DNA from: Gossypium raimondii
Taxonomy: Eukaryota; Streptophyta; Magnoliopsida; Malvales; Malvaceae
Length of the DNA: 64,000 nucleotides
Direction of reading: 5' to 3'
Assembly (NCBI RefSeq): GCF_025698545.1
Contig: NC_068570.1
Location: 7,006,001 to 7,070,000 of the forward strand
The notes below the pieces were generated by a model, which saw nothing but the letters and a program-made list of their open reading frames with translations, was not told the origin of the DNA and made no database searches. Shown here one piece after another: positions 25,120 through 36,900 of this stretch. The stretch's first letter is position 1. Each line of letters starts with the position of its first letter. Made by a program: the position numbers and the translations under genes.

Positions 25120-27060
25120 TTAATTAATTATTTGCATAGAATCTTTAGCTGCTAATGGTAGTACTGTTATATGACATTTAAATATTACAATAAGTATACT
25201 CATAAACATACATAAGTATTTAAAACTCAACCGATGAGTAGGAGGATGTTTATATATAGGCAAGCAAATAATGTGATCAATCTCCTGTAATAAAATGTCT
25301 GCTGTAATGTTATCCCTTATGCTTCTCATCACCTTCTTGTAGGTATTCAAATCATTAGGGCTTCTTTTATCATTTCTCTTCCTCATATAAACCCACACCG
25401 CGTCCTTGCTGTCCCAAGAACATTCAATGATCATCCCAGAATACGAGCTAGGATTTGAGCCATCTCTGAATTCAACTCTGTGCCCTTCCATCACCTTCTT
25501 TCTCCCATTTTCGTGAAGGAAAAGTTTATGATCATCGTTAACACCCATCTGGAACAGGAAATCAACTGAGTTCATTTCAGCATATTTCCATTTGAGAAGG
25601 CCTTCATGAGTGTAAGGCATGTAAGGATCATCTCGACCTTGAAAAATAAGACCATCTGCTTCATGACAAAGTTTGGGGATTAACTCCTTTAATATCTTTG
25701 GCACAGTTGAAAGTGACCAAAAATCTTTTCTCCCAACCCTGAAAGATTCCAATTCATATCTGTAACACGAATGCTTGCTTTGGCTAATGTTTTTCTGATC
25801 TCGATTTCGAGGCTCGATCACTTCTTTCTCCACCAAATTCCATCTTTCAGAGAATGGTTTCTCCATCAGATTATTTCCATTACAAGCAATGATATCGAAA
25901 ACCAAGAATCTTCTTTCCTTGTTTTGAGAACATGGCAAAGTACCAATCACCATCTCTCCATCAAGCAAGGTATAATGGTGAGTACTATTTCTGTAACTGC
26001 ATGGGAACCTTATCTGAACTCTTCGGAAATTAAAATGTCTATCGATCAAATAACATCCATCGACAGTTATTAGCATCATGTACCGAGTCCCATCAGCTTT
26101 CCATGTAGCATAATAGTAATGTTGCCTCAAAAGTTGCAAATTATCCCTGTTGAGTGAAACAGGGTGAGACCCTGGAAACCTTCTAGCTCTTTCAACATTT
26201 AGGTTCAACATCTTGTAGCATGATTCCCTAAGTGATTTCATTTGATTGAATGGTATTTTATCTCCCAAGATATCATCATTTTGTGTTGTTGGACCTGCAT
26301 CCACTTTATGATTCTCATTCAACGATGCATTCGAGGTATTCTTCCACTGAGGAGGTGATGGATAGGCAAACATTACAGGCTTTCCTTCGTTATAAAATGC
26401 ATACAGAGCATCAATATAGTTTGGCTTGTAGATCCCAGGAGGACGAGCAAGAGCAAATATTTCCATTGCTCGAGTGACAGGCATCAATGGCTGAAAACGC
26501 ATCAGATAGTGAACAATCATAAACCCGGTCCGATTATGCCCGTGTGTACAATGAACAAGCACGTAATTCTTCGACTCATTCGCCTGACGTGAAAAGAATT
26601 TCGACAACTCATACACAAAAATATTCACGGAGAAGTTATCGGGCATAGCATCACCCCCCTTGCATCTAATCTTGACATACTCAATCCCTTTTTGCTTCAA
26701 GTCTGGAACTGAATAGTAACGACGAGTATTCGTCAAATCAACCACTAAACTCAGCTTCCCATCGGAATTTTCCACCCTTTGAATCACTTGTTTGAAAGAG
26801 TATGTTTTTCCAGGAGGAATGTTGGTTTGGAAGGATTCATCAAGAGGGACCTTGGAAGGAAGAATGCAGCCTAAGATTTGTTGACCAAGTGAAGGGCAAT
26901 CCAACCAGCCAGGAGGGATCTCATTCTTATCATGAATTCTGGGGTAACTCTCACTTTGATGAAACCGATCAACATGAAGAAGCAGTCGCTCGTGATCTTC
27001 TAAGTCTTGTATTTTCAATCTCTTTCGGCTTTCTTGATCACTAGAAGGATTTGAGTCCAT
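25120..27060 (-). CDS. mRNA-capping enzyme (RNA triphosphatase-guanylyltransferase), intronless
   Basis: Bifunctional nuclear enzyme that removes the 5' gamma-phosphate of nascent mRNA and adds GMP. The 646-aa frame has a phosphatase domain with the cysteine loop HCTHGHNRTG (170-179, nucleophile C171) and a guanylyltransferase domain with motif I KADGTR (K321 takes GMP), DGEM (367-370), EADGLIFQ (467-474), LLKWKY (488-493) and WVYMRKRNDKRSPN (556-569). All key residues are intact. No intron interrupts 1,941 bases, although I recall the main plant capping-enzyme genes having many introns; a retrocopy is the likely explanation (inference). The last 40 or so residues, after LPIYK, are hydrophobic and do not look like the usual charged tail, so the 3' end may be read-through into new sequence. 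A TATA-like element lies about 165 bases upstream. Confidence 0.9.
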   Translation of the reverse strand: MDSNPSSDQESRKRLKIQDLEDHERLLLHVDRFHQSESYPRIHDKNEIPPGWLDCPSLGQQILGCILPSKVPLDESFQTNIPPGKTYSFKQVIQRVENSDGKLSLVVDLTNTRRYYSVPDLKQKGIEYVKIRCKGGDAMPDNFSVNIFVYELSKFFSRQANESKNYVLVHCTHGHNRTGFMIVHYLMRFQPLMPVTRAMEIFALARPPGIYKPNYIDALYAFYNEGKPVMFAYPSPPQWKNTSNASLNENHKVDAGPTTQNDDILGDKIPFNQMKSLRESCYKMLNLNVERARRFPGSHPVSLNRDNLQLLRQHYYYATWKADGTRYMMLITVDGCYLIDRHFNFRRVQIRFPCSYRNSTHHYTLLDGEMVIGTLPCSQNKERRFLVFDIIACNGNNLMEKPFSERWNLVEKEVIEPRNRDQKNISQSKHSCYRYELESFRVGRKDFWSLSTVPKILKELIPKLCHEADGLIFQGRDDPYMPYTHEGLLKWKYAEMNSVDFLFQMGVNDDHKLFLHENGRKKVMEGHRVEFRDGSNPSSYSGMIIECSWDSKDAVWVYMRKRNDKRSPNDLNTYKKVMRSIRDNITADILLQEIDHIICLPIYKHPPTHRLSFKYLCMFMSILIVIFKCHITVLPLAAKDSMQIIN

Positions 27061-27221
27061 TCTAAATTAAATTTGTGGCATTCAATTCCTGGCCAAGCTA
27101 AACTGAAGAAAAAGGAAAATTGGAGAGACAAGGCAATATAAATTTTCTGCAAACTGGGGAAATTAATGAACAAGAGAAAAAAAAAGTAGACTTGTGAAAG
27201 TTGATAGGGAGATAAAAGACA

Positions 27222-27240
27222 TCTTATATATGCGTATATT
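27222..27240 (-). promoter_or_regulatory. TATA-like element before the capping enzyme gene
   Basis: The minus strand reads CGCATATATAAGATG here, roughly 165-175 bases upstream of the start codon. If the gene is a retrocopy it needed a promoter at the new site. This is only a candidate. Confidence 0.35.
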
Positions 27241-27351
27241 AAGTGGTTCCTTTACGAATGAGGTAAGGATTACCTACTAGGTTGGACCATTTGTAGGGGT
27301 GCCTTCGACCTCATGAAAGTTCAGATCCATTTATATATAAATAAATATTTT

Positions 27352-27450
27352 AGCGGATTGAGTCATAGTTCGATTGGTATGAAATATAAGGTAACATGGA
27401 TTTGAGTGTATTAAAGCGCATTATCCTCCTATTTATGAGTTGTTTAAGCA
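27352..27450 (+). repeat. SINE fragment
   Basis: GCGGATTGAGTCATAGTTCG and the GCGCATTATCCTCCTATTTA core match the SINE at 16845 with an internal deletion. No target duplication seen. Confidence 0.6.
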
Positions 27451-28200
27451 TTATTTAGATACATAAATACTTAGTAAAATAACTCAAGATATGATTTGAG
27501 TTTATCCTAAATATGATTTAGGGTTTACAATAAGCCTTATTTATGGTTAATTTAGAATATTTTTTCCCTTATCCAAATAATACTTAAACACTTGTAGAGG
27601 ACGATGCTCACAAAATGCATCTCAAACAAAAGAGTCAATATCAACTTTGATTAACAATGAAGTTGAGTCAAAATTCTTGACCCGATAAGACAAGATATTA
27701 TAACTTGAATATGTTACAATAAAATAATTTGAAAGGCAATTATAAGATGTTTCAATGCAAGATTCAAAGCTTAAGAAATGAGTTTGGTTTAAGGATTATG
27801 AAGTTAGAAATTCAGGAAAAAGGTTCAGATAATATTATGGTTAAATTTAGATGGCCACTGAGGGACGTTTAACTTACTGTTTATCTTACGCTACAGCATC
27901 GCCACAGTATTTAATCTCACCACCACTGTTTTTTTTACACTAACCACAAATAAATGCATTGTCCATCTAAACCCACACGTATAATAAATTTCAACAGATA
28001 AAAAAAATGTTACATTACATCAACATTGATAAATATAAAATCTCAAAAAATATTTAATATAAATAAAAATATGAAACATCATGGTTAAGTTAAAAAAGAA
28101 ATATTATCCCAATAAAAAACAAAAAGAAACAAGAAACGGGGTAGGGCAGAAGAAATTGGCGACCAACATTGCATCGAAAGGAAAAAATAAAATTTGTTTT
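27451..28200. other. Intergenic sequence with one MITE
   Basis: AT-rich region between the divergent capping-enzyme and TOC90 genes. Apart from the MITE at 27843-27973 I see nothing; the part next to 28200 is probably the TOC90 promoter. Confidence 0.45.
27843..27973. mobile_element. MITE with GRGTTTGGATGG ends, copy 2, inverted
   Basis: Reverse-complement relative of 6141-6278; it ends CCATCTAAACCC. Shared interior blocks include CTACAGCATCGCCACAGT against its complement. About 131 bp, no coding capacity. Confidence 0.6.
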
Positions 28201-28264
28201 ATAATAAGTGGGAAATTTTCTTATTTTCTATCGTTGTCTGTCTTATCTGAATTTTCTTCTTCTC

Positions 28265-28288
28265 ACAGCCACAGCCACAGCCACAGCC
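28265..28288 (+). repeat. CAGCCA microsatellite in the probable TOC90 leader
   Basis: Four ACAGCC hexamers in a pyrimidine-rich stretch. A 5' untranslated intron probably follows (donor at 28575, acceptor ending 28888), placing this repeat in the first leader exon. Confidence 0.6.
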
Positions 28289-28893
28289 TCTTCTTTTCTC
28301 TGTTTCTTCCCCTCCTTGTGTTTACAGGAATTTATAATAATAATAAAAACCCTTCGATTCCAATTTTTTTTTAAAGCTTAAATTAAATTAAATTAAATCA
28401 AATCAAATAAGCCTGACACCACCGTTCTCAGAGATGCACCAGCCAATTCGAATCCCATGTGAATTTTGTTGCTTAGAATCGAATTCTAGCTGAGCGTTTT
28501 CTTCTTCTTCTTTGGAATTATCAGGGAGATTGAATTTGGGTATAGTTCACAGCTCTATTTATTTTTCATTTTAGGTATGAAGTTATCCCCACTTTTTTGT
28601 TTTTTGACATTTCATATTGCTGGGATTCAATGTTTCTCCTTTAATTTATATTATAATATTCATTCCAATTGAATTATTCTTTACTTTTTAACTTATATAA
28701 ATCTTAAATTTACTCGATGGATTCATATTTTATAAAAATATTTGGAAATACGTTTTTTTTAATTTTTTTTTTTAATCTCGGCTTATGATTTATGGTGAGG
28801 ATTTTTCCTTACTAGTACCTGCTTGTAATGGAAATTGTATTGGTCTGAGGCTTAGTATTAACAATAAGCCTTTTCGGTGAAATTTCAGGAAGG

Positions 28894-31800
28894 ATGAAAG
28901 GTATTCGAGACTGGGTTTTCACTCAAGTACTATCCAATTCATTGGCATCCTCTAGACCACTGTCCGGTAGCGGCGGCGGTTTCTTTCCGGAGGCTCCTTC
29001 GTCTCAAGAGTTTGAATCAGAAGATCAAGGTATGATTTAATATCTGTACGATGTTCCGATTTGATAGCTCTATAAGTCTAATTCATCCCTAGAAAATGTA
29101 AGACTCTTACTTTTTCTTGTCCCTCTCATAACCTAATTTCATTGGATATTCTTAACTACATGCTTAAATGCTCGACCTTGGTACTTGGTGGAATGATCTT
29201 AGGTGGTCTGAAACTTGCTTATTGATGGCTGTCATTGATACTGACATGTTTGTCGTAAACAAAAAACTAGTAAATTAACTGAAGAATCATAGTCAAGCAA
29301 ATTAAACCTTGAGAAAGGGGAAGCTTGGATATCTTCACCGAATTTGGCAAGCTGCAACGAACATGAACGTGACATTATATACTTTGGAGCTGCCTATTTC
29401 ACAGATTACTTGGCAGATTAATAGATAGGAGTTTCACTACTTAGAATCAAATCTTTTTTGTAACATTATTTATAATGCTTTGAGTAATCTTTGAACTGGA
29501 AATTGATAATACCTTTATGACTACAAATGTATTCTGAATCTCTCATTAGGTTCATCTTTTAACCTGTTCTTATATTAAAGAAGTGGATTTTGATGCAGAA
29601 TAAAAAAAAATATGTTCTAGGTAGATTACGTAACTTTCATAACCAACTGGGCAAATTGTCTTCTATTTTATTAGGTTCATCTCACACCACCAGTTCGGTA
29701 GCATTGTCATTGCCTCCTGATATATCCTCCCCTTCTGGTAGCATTCATGATAATGACTCTTTTACTTCACAGCGGCAAATCCTAGTTGAAGGTTCTAATA
29801 TATCGCATAGTAGTCCTAATAGAAAAAAGATGGATCCATTGGCTAAGATTGAGGATCTCCAGATTACATTCTTGCGTCTTCTCATACGTTTGGGGCAATC
29901 TCAAGACAATCTTCTGGTGGCTAAAGTTTTATATAGGATGCACCTAGCAACTTTGATACGAGCAGGGGAATCGGATTTGAAGAGAGTGAACTTAAGAAAC
30001 GAGAGAGCCAAAACAATAGCAAGGGAACAGGAGGCATCTGGGCTCCAAGGATTAGATTTCTCTATTAAAATACTTGTCCTTGGCAAAACAGGAGTTGGCA
30101 AGAGTGCAACCATAAATTCTATGTTTGATCAACCTAAAACCGAGACAAATGCATTTCATCCTGCCACCGATTGCATTCAAGAGATCACAGGAACTGTTCA
30201 TGGGGTTAAAGTAACATTCATTGATACCCCTGGTTTTCTACCTTCATCATCTAGTACCATGAGAAGGAATAGGAAGATTATGCTATCTGTGAAGAGATTC
30301 ATTAGAAGATCCCCTCCAGACGTTGTTTTATATTTTGAGCGGCTTGACCTCTTGAACATGGGTTATAGTGATTTCCCACTTTTGAAGCTTATGACTGAAG
30401 TTTTTGGTAATGCAATTTGGTTTAACACTATCCTTGTCATGACACATTCTTCTTCAGCACTTCCTGAAGGACCTAATGGTTACCCTGTCAGTTATGAATC
30501 TTATGTGAACCATTGCACTGATTTAGTGCAGCAATATATTCACCAGGCAGTGTCTGACTCGAGGCTTGAAAACCCGGTACTTTTAGTGGAGAATGACCCT
30601 CGGTGCAAAAGAAATTTCTTGGGGGAAAATATACTTCCAAATGGGCAGGTTTGGAAATCTCAGTTCTTGTTATTATGCACATGTACCAAGGTTCTTGGTG
30701 ATGCCAACAAGCTCTTTGAGTTTCAAGACAGCATTGAATTAGGACAAGTAAGTAACAATCAGTTGCCTTCTCTGCCTCATCTTCTCTCATCTTTTTTACG
30801 TCATCGGTCAGTATCAAATTCAGGTGAGCCAGAAATTGGAATTGATGAGATTCTGCTCTCAGAGGAAGCAGAAGAGGAGTATGATCAATTGCCTTCAATT
30901 CAAATCCTGACAAAGTCTCAATTTAAAAAATTGACTAAATCACAGAAAAAAGCCTATCTTGATGAGCTGGAATACAGGGAGACTCTTTATTTGAAGAAAC
31001 AGTTGAAGGAAGAGTGCCTCAGACGGAATGAGAGCAAGCTCTCCAGAGAGAAAAGCTTTGAAGGTAATGATGGTGATGATGCTGATAACAATGTGGCTCC
31101 AGAGGCTATCCCATTACCGGATATGGCAGTCCCTCCAAGTTTTGACTCAGATTGCCCAGTACACAGATACCGCTGCCTGGTCACAAATGACTTGTTGCTT
31201 ACGAGACCTGTTCTTGATCCACATGGATGGGATCATGATGTTGGATTTGATGGAATAAACTTGGAGACAGCTTTGGAAGTGAAAAACAATGTTTTTGCTT
31301 CAATTGCAGGGCAGATGAGTAAGGACAAGCGTGATTTCAGTATTCAATCTGAATGTGCGGTAGCATATGTAGATCCTGTGGGGCCTACTTATTCTTTAGG
31401 ACTTGATCTTCAGTCTACTGGTAAAGATCTTATGTATAATGTCCACAGCAATGCAAAGCTGAGGAGCCTCAAGCACAATTTTACTGATTGTGGAATCTCT
31501 CTGACATCATTCCGAAACAAGTATTATGTTGGTGCTAAGCTTGAGGATACGATATTGGTGGGGAAGAGAGTGAAGTTTGTTATGAATACTGGGCTAATGG
31601 AGGGTTCTGGACAACTGGCATATGGTGGGAGTTTTGAAGCTTGTTTTAGAGGGAGGGACTACCCTGTGAGAAATGATAATCTCAGCCTGACTATGACAGC
31701 TCTCTCATTTAGAAAAGAGACCGTCCTTGGCGGAGGTTTTGAGTCAGAGTTCAGGCCATTACGAGGTATGAGGCTGTCTATTAATGGCAATATAAATAGC

Positions 31801-31944
31801 CAGAAAATGGGGCAAGTCCGTGTGAAGATGAGTAGCTCGGATCATGTGGAGATTGCATTGGTTGCTGTCTTTTCAATTTTCAAGGCCCTTTTGCGTCGAA
31901 AGGCCACTGGAAATAGAGACCTTGAAGCATTGGAGGGTGTTTGA
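28894..31944 (+). CDS. TOC90: TOC90-like chloroplast preprotein import receptor GTPase
   Basis: Outer-envelope GTPase of the TOC159 family that takes part in import of nuclear-encoded proteins into plastids. Coding exons 28894-29029 and 29675-31944 join in frame to 801 residues, close to Arabidopsis Toc90 (about 793). Exon 1 gives the MKGIRDWVF N terminus typical of Toc90, which lacks the long acidic A domain of Toc159/132/120. The AIG1-type G domain has the P-loop GKTGVGKS (182-189), DTPG (229-232) and a G4-position VMTHS. The KSQKKAYLDELEYRE segment and the rest of the C-terminal membrane (M) domain follow. The GTG-type split codon at the junction (G|GT) fixes the acceptor at TTATTAG, 29668-29674. 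The frame stays open upstream of that acceptor to 29593, a possible but less likely alternative start. Confidence 0.93.
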
Positions 31945-33174
31945 GCGCCAGAATTTTCTTGTTAGGACTTGCAAGAGAGTGGTTATGAAAGTGGTCTATA
32001 TCTTGAATACAAGTTTCATCCAAACACATGCTATAGTATGCAGGATTTTTTGAGGCCATTCTGGATATAGTCTCGGTTTATTGGACATTTTAGTTCAGAT
32101 ATGTAGGAACAAAGACAAGGTATTGGATGTTTGTCCCATTGCCATCTCCGTTATCCTGAGGGGCCGATGGCATTTCAGTATCCAGGAGAGCTTCCAGCCA
32201 TGTCTGCTGAGGTTAGTGTCAATCAAGGCAAGTAGTTGTATAGGAATTCATGGGAAATGAGTTTTTTTTCATGGAATAATGCTAAATAGTCTATAGTTGT
32301 AAAAGATTGACCGTAATTCCCTTTTTTATTTAAAATTTTGATCTAATGAGTTCAATGTTGTTAAAAGTTTCATTCTTGTTGAGTTGAATGGCAGTATATA
32401 AAAATTTCTGAGTGATGACTTTTAACTAATTAACCTTTTCATGTTTGATTTACTTGCTGAACTGTGATCTGCTACTTAGCTGATATAGCAGATTGTTGAG
32501 CTTTAAAAGACTTATCTAAAAACTAGATTCGATTGTCCCATCTTTCCCCCTCCCACCCAAATATAAAACAACATTTTTATCGGTCCAAACTAAGTCGAAG
32601 GTGTTTAATAATAAAAAACAAATATTTATCATGAGAATTTGGAGGTTTAGTGAATGCCAACAATCTTATGTTGTGAATAATTTAAAAGACACTTTATATT
32701 CATTCTTTATATATGGTAAATTTTGGTATAACTTCGATATAGAAATCGAAAGGATCCGATTCAAACTACTTTCAAATCAAAAAGAAAAGTTGTTGGAATT
32801 GGTAAAACTCTTTCGATCAAAAATGTATCATACAGGAATTAATCGTTGATAAGATTCTTTGATTAAAAAAAAAAAAAAAAAGAATCGAGTCATGTTTATA
32901 AATTAAAAGTGTAGACTAGGGTGATATGTTGGGGGCAAAGCTAAACCCAACACATCCTTATTTAACAATGCTAAGATACTAATAAATGTGCAATGAAAAG
33001 TAACCGACTCGAGTCATGTTAATTGTTGTAAGCTTATTAGAAAGACACATCCTTATTTAACAAGGCTAAGATACTAATAGATGTGCAATGAAAAGTAACC
33101 GATTTGAGTCATGTTAATTGTTGTAAGCTTGTTAGAAAGAATTAATTCTTCTTTATCATGCAGACATTAGAAAT
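31945..33174. other. TOC90 3' region and intergenic sequence
   Basis: The first 300-400 bases are probably 3' untranslated sequence. A poly-A run lies at 32866-32881 and a 95-bp tandem repeat at 32951-33140. A frame of 82 codons at 32601-32849 shows no family features and is not called. Confidence 0.45.
32951..33140 (+). repeat. 95-bp tandem duplication
   Basis: Two units start CACATCCTTATTTAACAA at 32951 and 33046 and differ at about five positions. They end in GTTAGAAAG. Confidence 0.85.
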
Positions 33175-33600
33175 GAAATTAAACATGTATTTAAATATTT
33201 TAGAGGAGTCATTTGTATGGGTTATTTTATTTAAGTGATTAAAGATTTCTATTAGTTGACTATGTTGATGTTGGATATTTAAGATTGTTAACCTAGCATA
33301 TCTAGAAGATATGTGATTCTTTTTACAGGAAAAAATGTCAACTATCTTATACGAAGATAATGCAACATGTATAACTCAATTGAATGGCAGTTTCATTAAA
33401 GGTGATAGAAGAAACTTATTTTACCAAAATTATTTTTCACTCATGATTTCGAGAAGAAAGACAATATAGAAGTTCAACAAATTCATTCTAGTGATAATTT
33501 ACAAATATTTTTACCAAGGCATTGTCAACCACAACATTCGAAAGACTAGTATACAAAATTGGAGTGCATTGACTTAAAGATGTAATGTGATGAGAGTCTA
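33175..33600 (+). pseudogene. Ty1-copia reverse transcriptase end and RNase H remnant
   Basis: Conceptual translation shows the copia order KHVFKYFRG, a GYVDVGYL-like segment, then YEDNATCITQ, the RNase H motif usually YEDNAACV. Stops and shifts break the frame, so this is a dead fragment. It is on the opposite strand from the copia element at 39-44 kb and is therefore a separate insertion. Confidence 0.75.
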
Positions 33601-33809
33601 AGACATGTTATACTTTTTTCCTTTAATCAATATTTCACCAAAATTATTCTTCACTCATGATTTTGAGAAGAAAGGCGATATAGAAGTTCAACAAATTCAT
33701 TCTAGTGATAATTTGACAAATCTTTTTTTACCAAGGCATTGCCAACCACAATATTTGAAAGACTAGTATACAAAATCGAAATGCATTGAGTTAAAGATGT
33801 AATGTGATG
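33423..33809 (+). repeat. 170-bp direct duplication of the copia RNase H end
   Basis: 33423-33592 is repeated at 33637-33809 with a few substitutions; a 44-base spacer lies between. Both copies begin ACCAAAATTATT and end ATGTAATGTGATG. Confidence 0.85.
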
Positions 33810-33919
33810 TTGAGTGCATGATTGATCTTTGCAAGAACTTGGGAAATAATCTATGTTGGCTCAAAGGCTTCTTCATGGCTTGTTCTTGCTTGGTTTTCCT
33901 GGTCCTTTGCAGCATTAAT

Positions 33920-36900
33920 TGTAACGCCCCTCGCCCTCGCCCGACCCGATTGTTGGGTCCAAGCTATAGGATGCCACATCAGTTGCTAGAGCAACTACAG
34001 TCAAATCCGAAATAAGTAATCATTCACGCACGCAATTACATACCGATTACATTCAAACTATAATAAACAATCAATTTCAAGTCTTAATCGAGCTTACGAA
34101 AGCTCTTTTATCAACCCGAGCATAAAATAGGATCAAATTGTAAAGTTTTAGAAATGTATGGATCGACGTCGTTCTAGCTTTCATCAAGACGTGACCATCA
34201 TAGTATGTCATGTCGGGACGACAAGCCTCAGCTCGTCATGACGTCACTCACTGTAATGGCAACGTTGTGACGTCCAAAATCTGGTGTCACCACGTGACCT
34301 CTGTATTTGGCAAAAAACATGTTTTTGGTTTCTATTTCAATATTTCCATCCAAACCTTGCCACATATACATCAAGTACCAATTTTAAATGGCTCAAAACA
34401 TACCTAAAACGTATAAATCAAGTTCAAATATTCAAGTTCAACATCTTAACAAAACAATCAACACAACCATCAATTGTACCTAACATTTCAGCGTCATTAG
34501 GTATACCAATCAGAACATCTAAACACTAATCTTTACCTAGTCCTTACCATAATAAAACAAATCAATTCACTTCAATTTCATGCACATAAGTGCACACTTG
34601 ACATTAATAGCTTTTAGGTCTAAAACATCAACCTGTTTAACCATTCACTATCTCATAATTCAAGTATATCATTAAAACATACCAATTCAAGTATATCATT
34701 AAAACATACACTTGACATTCATACCTCAAGCACATTAATCAAAATACATCATTCAAATTAGGCATTACCATAAGCATCATATTATACCAAGTTTTTCAAT
34801 TCACCACAACTTATATACATCAAATTAACTTCAAGACACCTTATTTATACATGCTACAACCCTAGACTCAAAATGACCACAAAACTATCGATTCGATGAT
34901 AAGATAGTGTGAGCTTCGATACGACTTAACTTAATGTGTTCCGCAAGGTGACAATCTACAAAGAAAAGGGAAAACAAACAGGGTAGGCATATAAAATGCT
35001 TAGTAAGTTCATAGGCATTAAACAAAAGCTTACCTTAGCTTTCAATTAAGCACAATAAGCAACTTAGCTTGACATAGCTTGTCTAGACATGACAAATCAC
35101 ACAATAACAATGTGAGTTTTAACATGTAATCAAACCATATAACTATCTGCTCTCACATCGCCTTCGCGAACAATGAGAGGAAATCAACAATTAAAGACAA
35201 CAAACAAATAATCAAAATATACTAACGTGCGGTGTCTACAAGTGTGAAAGGTCAGTTGTAATATAATTGTACAATAAGGTATAAAGTACTCCGAGGATAG
35301 AACCTAAGAGAGTCGACGATTGAGCAAATTATAGCTACAAGCATGAAAAATAAAGAGTCTAACTAACTAATCGCTAAACACTATAGTATGAAAAATCATG
35401 AAATCAAGAATAATTACACTAATTTATCAATTAATTAACACAAAGACTAAATTGTAAAATATGCAAAGTTACTGAATCAACCAATGAATAAAAAATGGTG
35501 GTTGATTGATTTAGATGTGGTTCACTAATCTTCGAATTAGGGATCTAAATTGTTTAAACTCATAAAGTGGTTCTGTTTTACCTCTCGATCTCAACTTTAC
35601 CAAATTAGACAAATTAGTTCGATTTATCTCTCGATCTTATCGGCTAACCCGTGAATAACGAATTGGTGCTCAATAAGATTACCTCTCAGTCTTACTTGCC
35701 TAAATAATCCCTTAGGGGAATTAATCCTAATTTTTTAGGTTTATTCAATTTAGTCTAATTTATTTGTAACTTAGTCTCTCATCCAAAAATCAACTTACCC
35801 ACATCTTCACCAATCAACCCATTAGAGTTTATTTATCCATGCTAAAAACTAAGCTAATAATCATGCAAAAAAAGGAAATGGAAACCATTAATATAAAGCA
35901 TAAGAAAAACATGAAAGTTTAGATTTTTAATCTATAAAACTTAAAAAAAGTGTAGATGAACATTTAATAGTAGAATGAAATACAAGAAACATAAAAGCTG
36001 GAATTTTTAATAGATTAAACTAAAAGAAACTGAAATTTATTAAACTAAAGGCTGAAATGTCATTACAAGCAAAGGAAATGGACTAAAAGTGCAAATAAAC
36101 CCTAGCTACAGTGATAACTAACTTAACTAACAAAATAAACAAGAAAAAGAATAAAAGTTGCAAAAAAATAACTCTACAACTAAGGAAGATGAGAACTAAG
36201 AAACCCTAAAAATGAAGAACAAAACCTAAGAGAACTAAAGAGAAAACTAAGCTAAACTAAGACTAATGTGTGTATCCCTCTCTTCTCAGCCAAAATTGGT
36301 TGTTTTAGCAACAAAATTTTACCCAATTTTATTTACCAATATGCCCTTGAACGGGTCTCATTTGATTGGTGCTTCAGTTGGACAAAGACTACCCTTGGCA
36401 TCATTTTTTGTCCTCTTCACGATATGGATATTGCAATACCGTAATCAATCTTGAAATGGGGTCCCTCTTTGAAGGTGGATATCGCGATACCATTGTAGGT
36501 AGCCTTTATCTAGGGCCTATTTAAGGTATCGCAATTCCCATGCTCCGATGTTATGATACCCTTTTCTTGGTGATGTTTTCGCGTAATTTTAGGCCACTGT
36601 CGAGTACTTACAACACTCAATTAAATATTAGTGCCCCCAATGGCACAATCAACCAATTTAGGTATCAAAATGAGTAAAAAGAGATATTTACACTTATTAA
36701 ATTGGAAATCTAAAATCTACATTAAACTACGAAAAATATGTTATAATTTACCCAAAAACAAGCTCCTTAAGTATAACGAGGACGCCTAATTTGATACATC
36801 AAATTACAGCAGAGCAATAACATCTCAATTTCTTATCATACCAGTTAAGTCATTATGGACAACAAATTTTCAATCTCATTCAATCAATGGATAATGTGAT

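Noticed and set aside
28081..28374. Frame of 97 codons before TOC90
   Set aside because: It overlaps the CAGCCA microsatellite and pyrimidine-rich leader; a leader frame by chance.
32601..32849. Frame of 82 codons downstream of TOC90
   Set aside because: AT-rich, no family features, no splice partner; chance frame is likely.
33818..34015. Frame of 65 codons with a hydrophobic stretch
   Set aside because: It runs across the border of the solo LTR at 33920, so it is a junction artefact.
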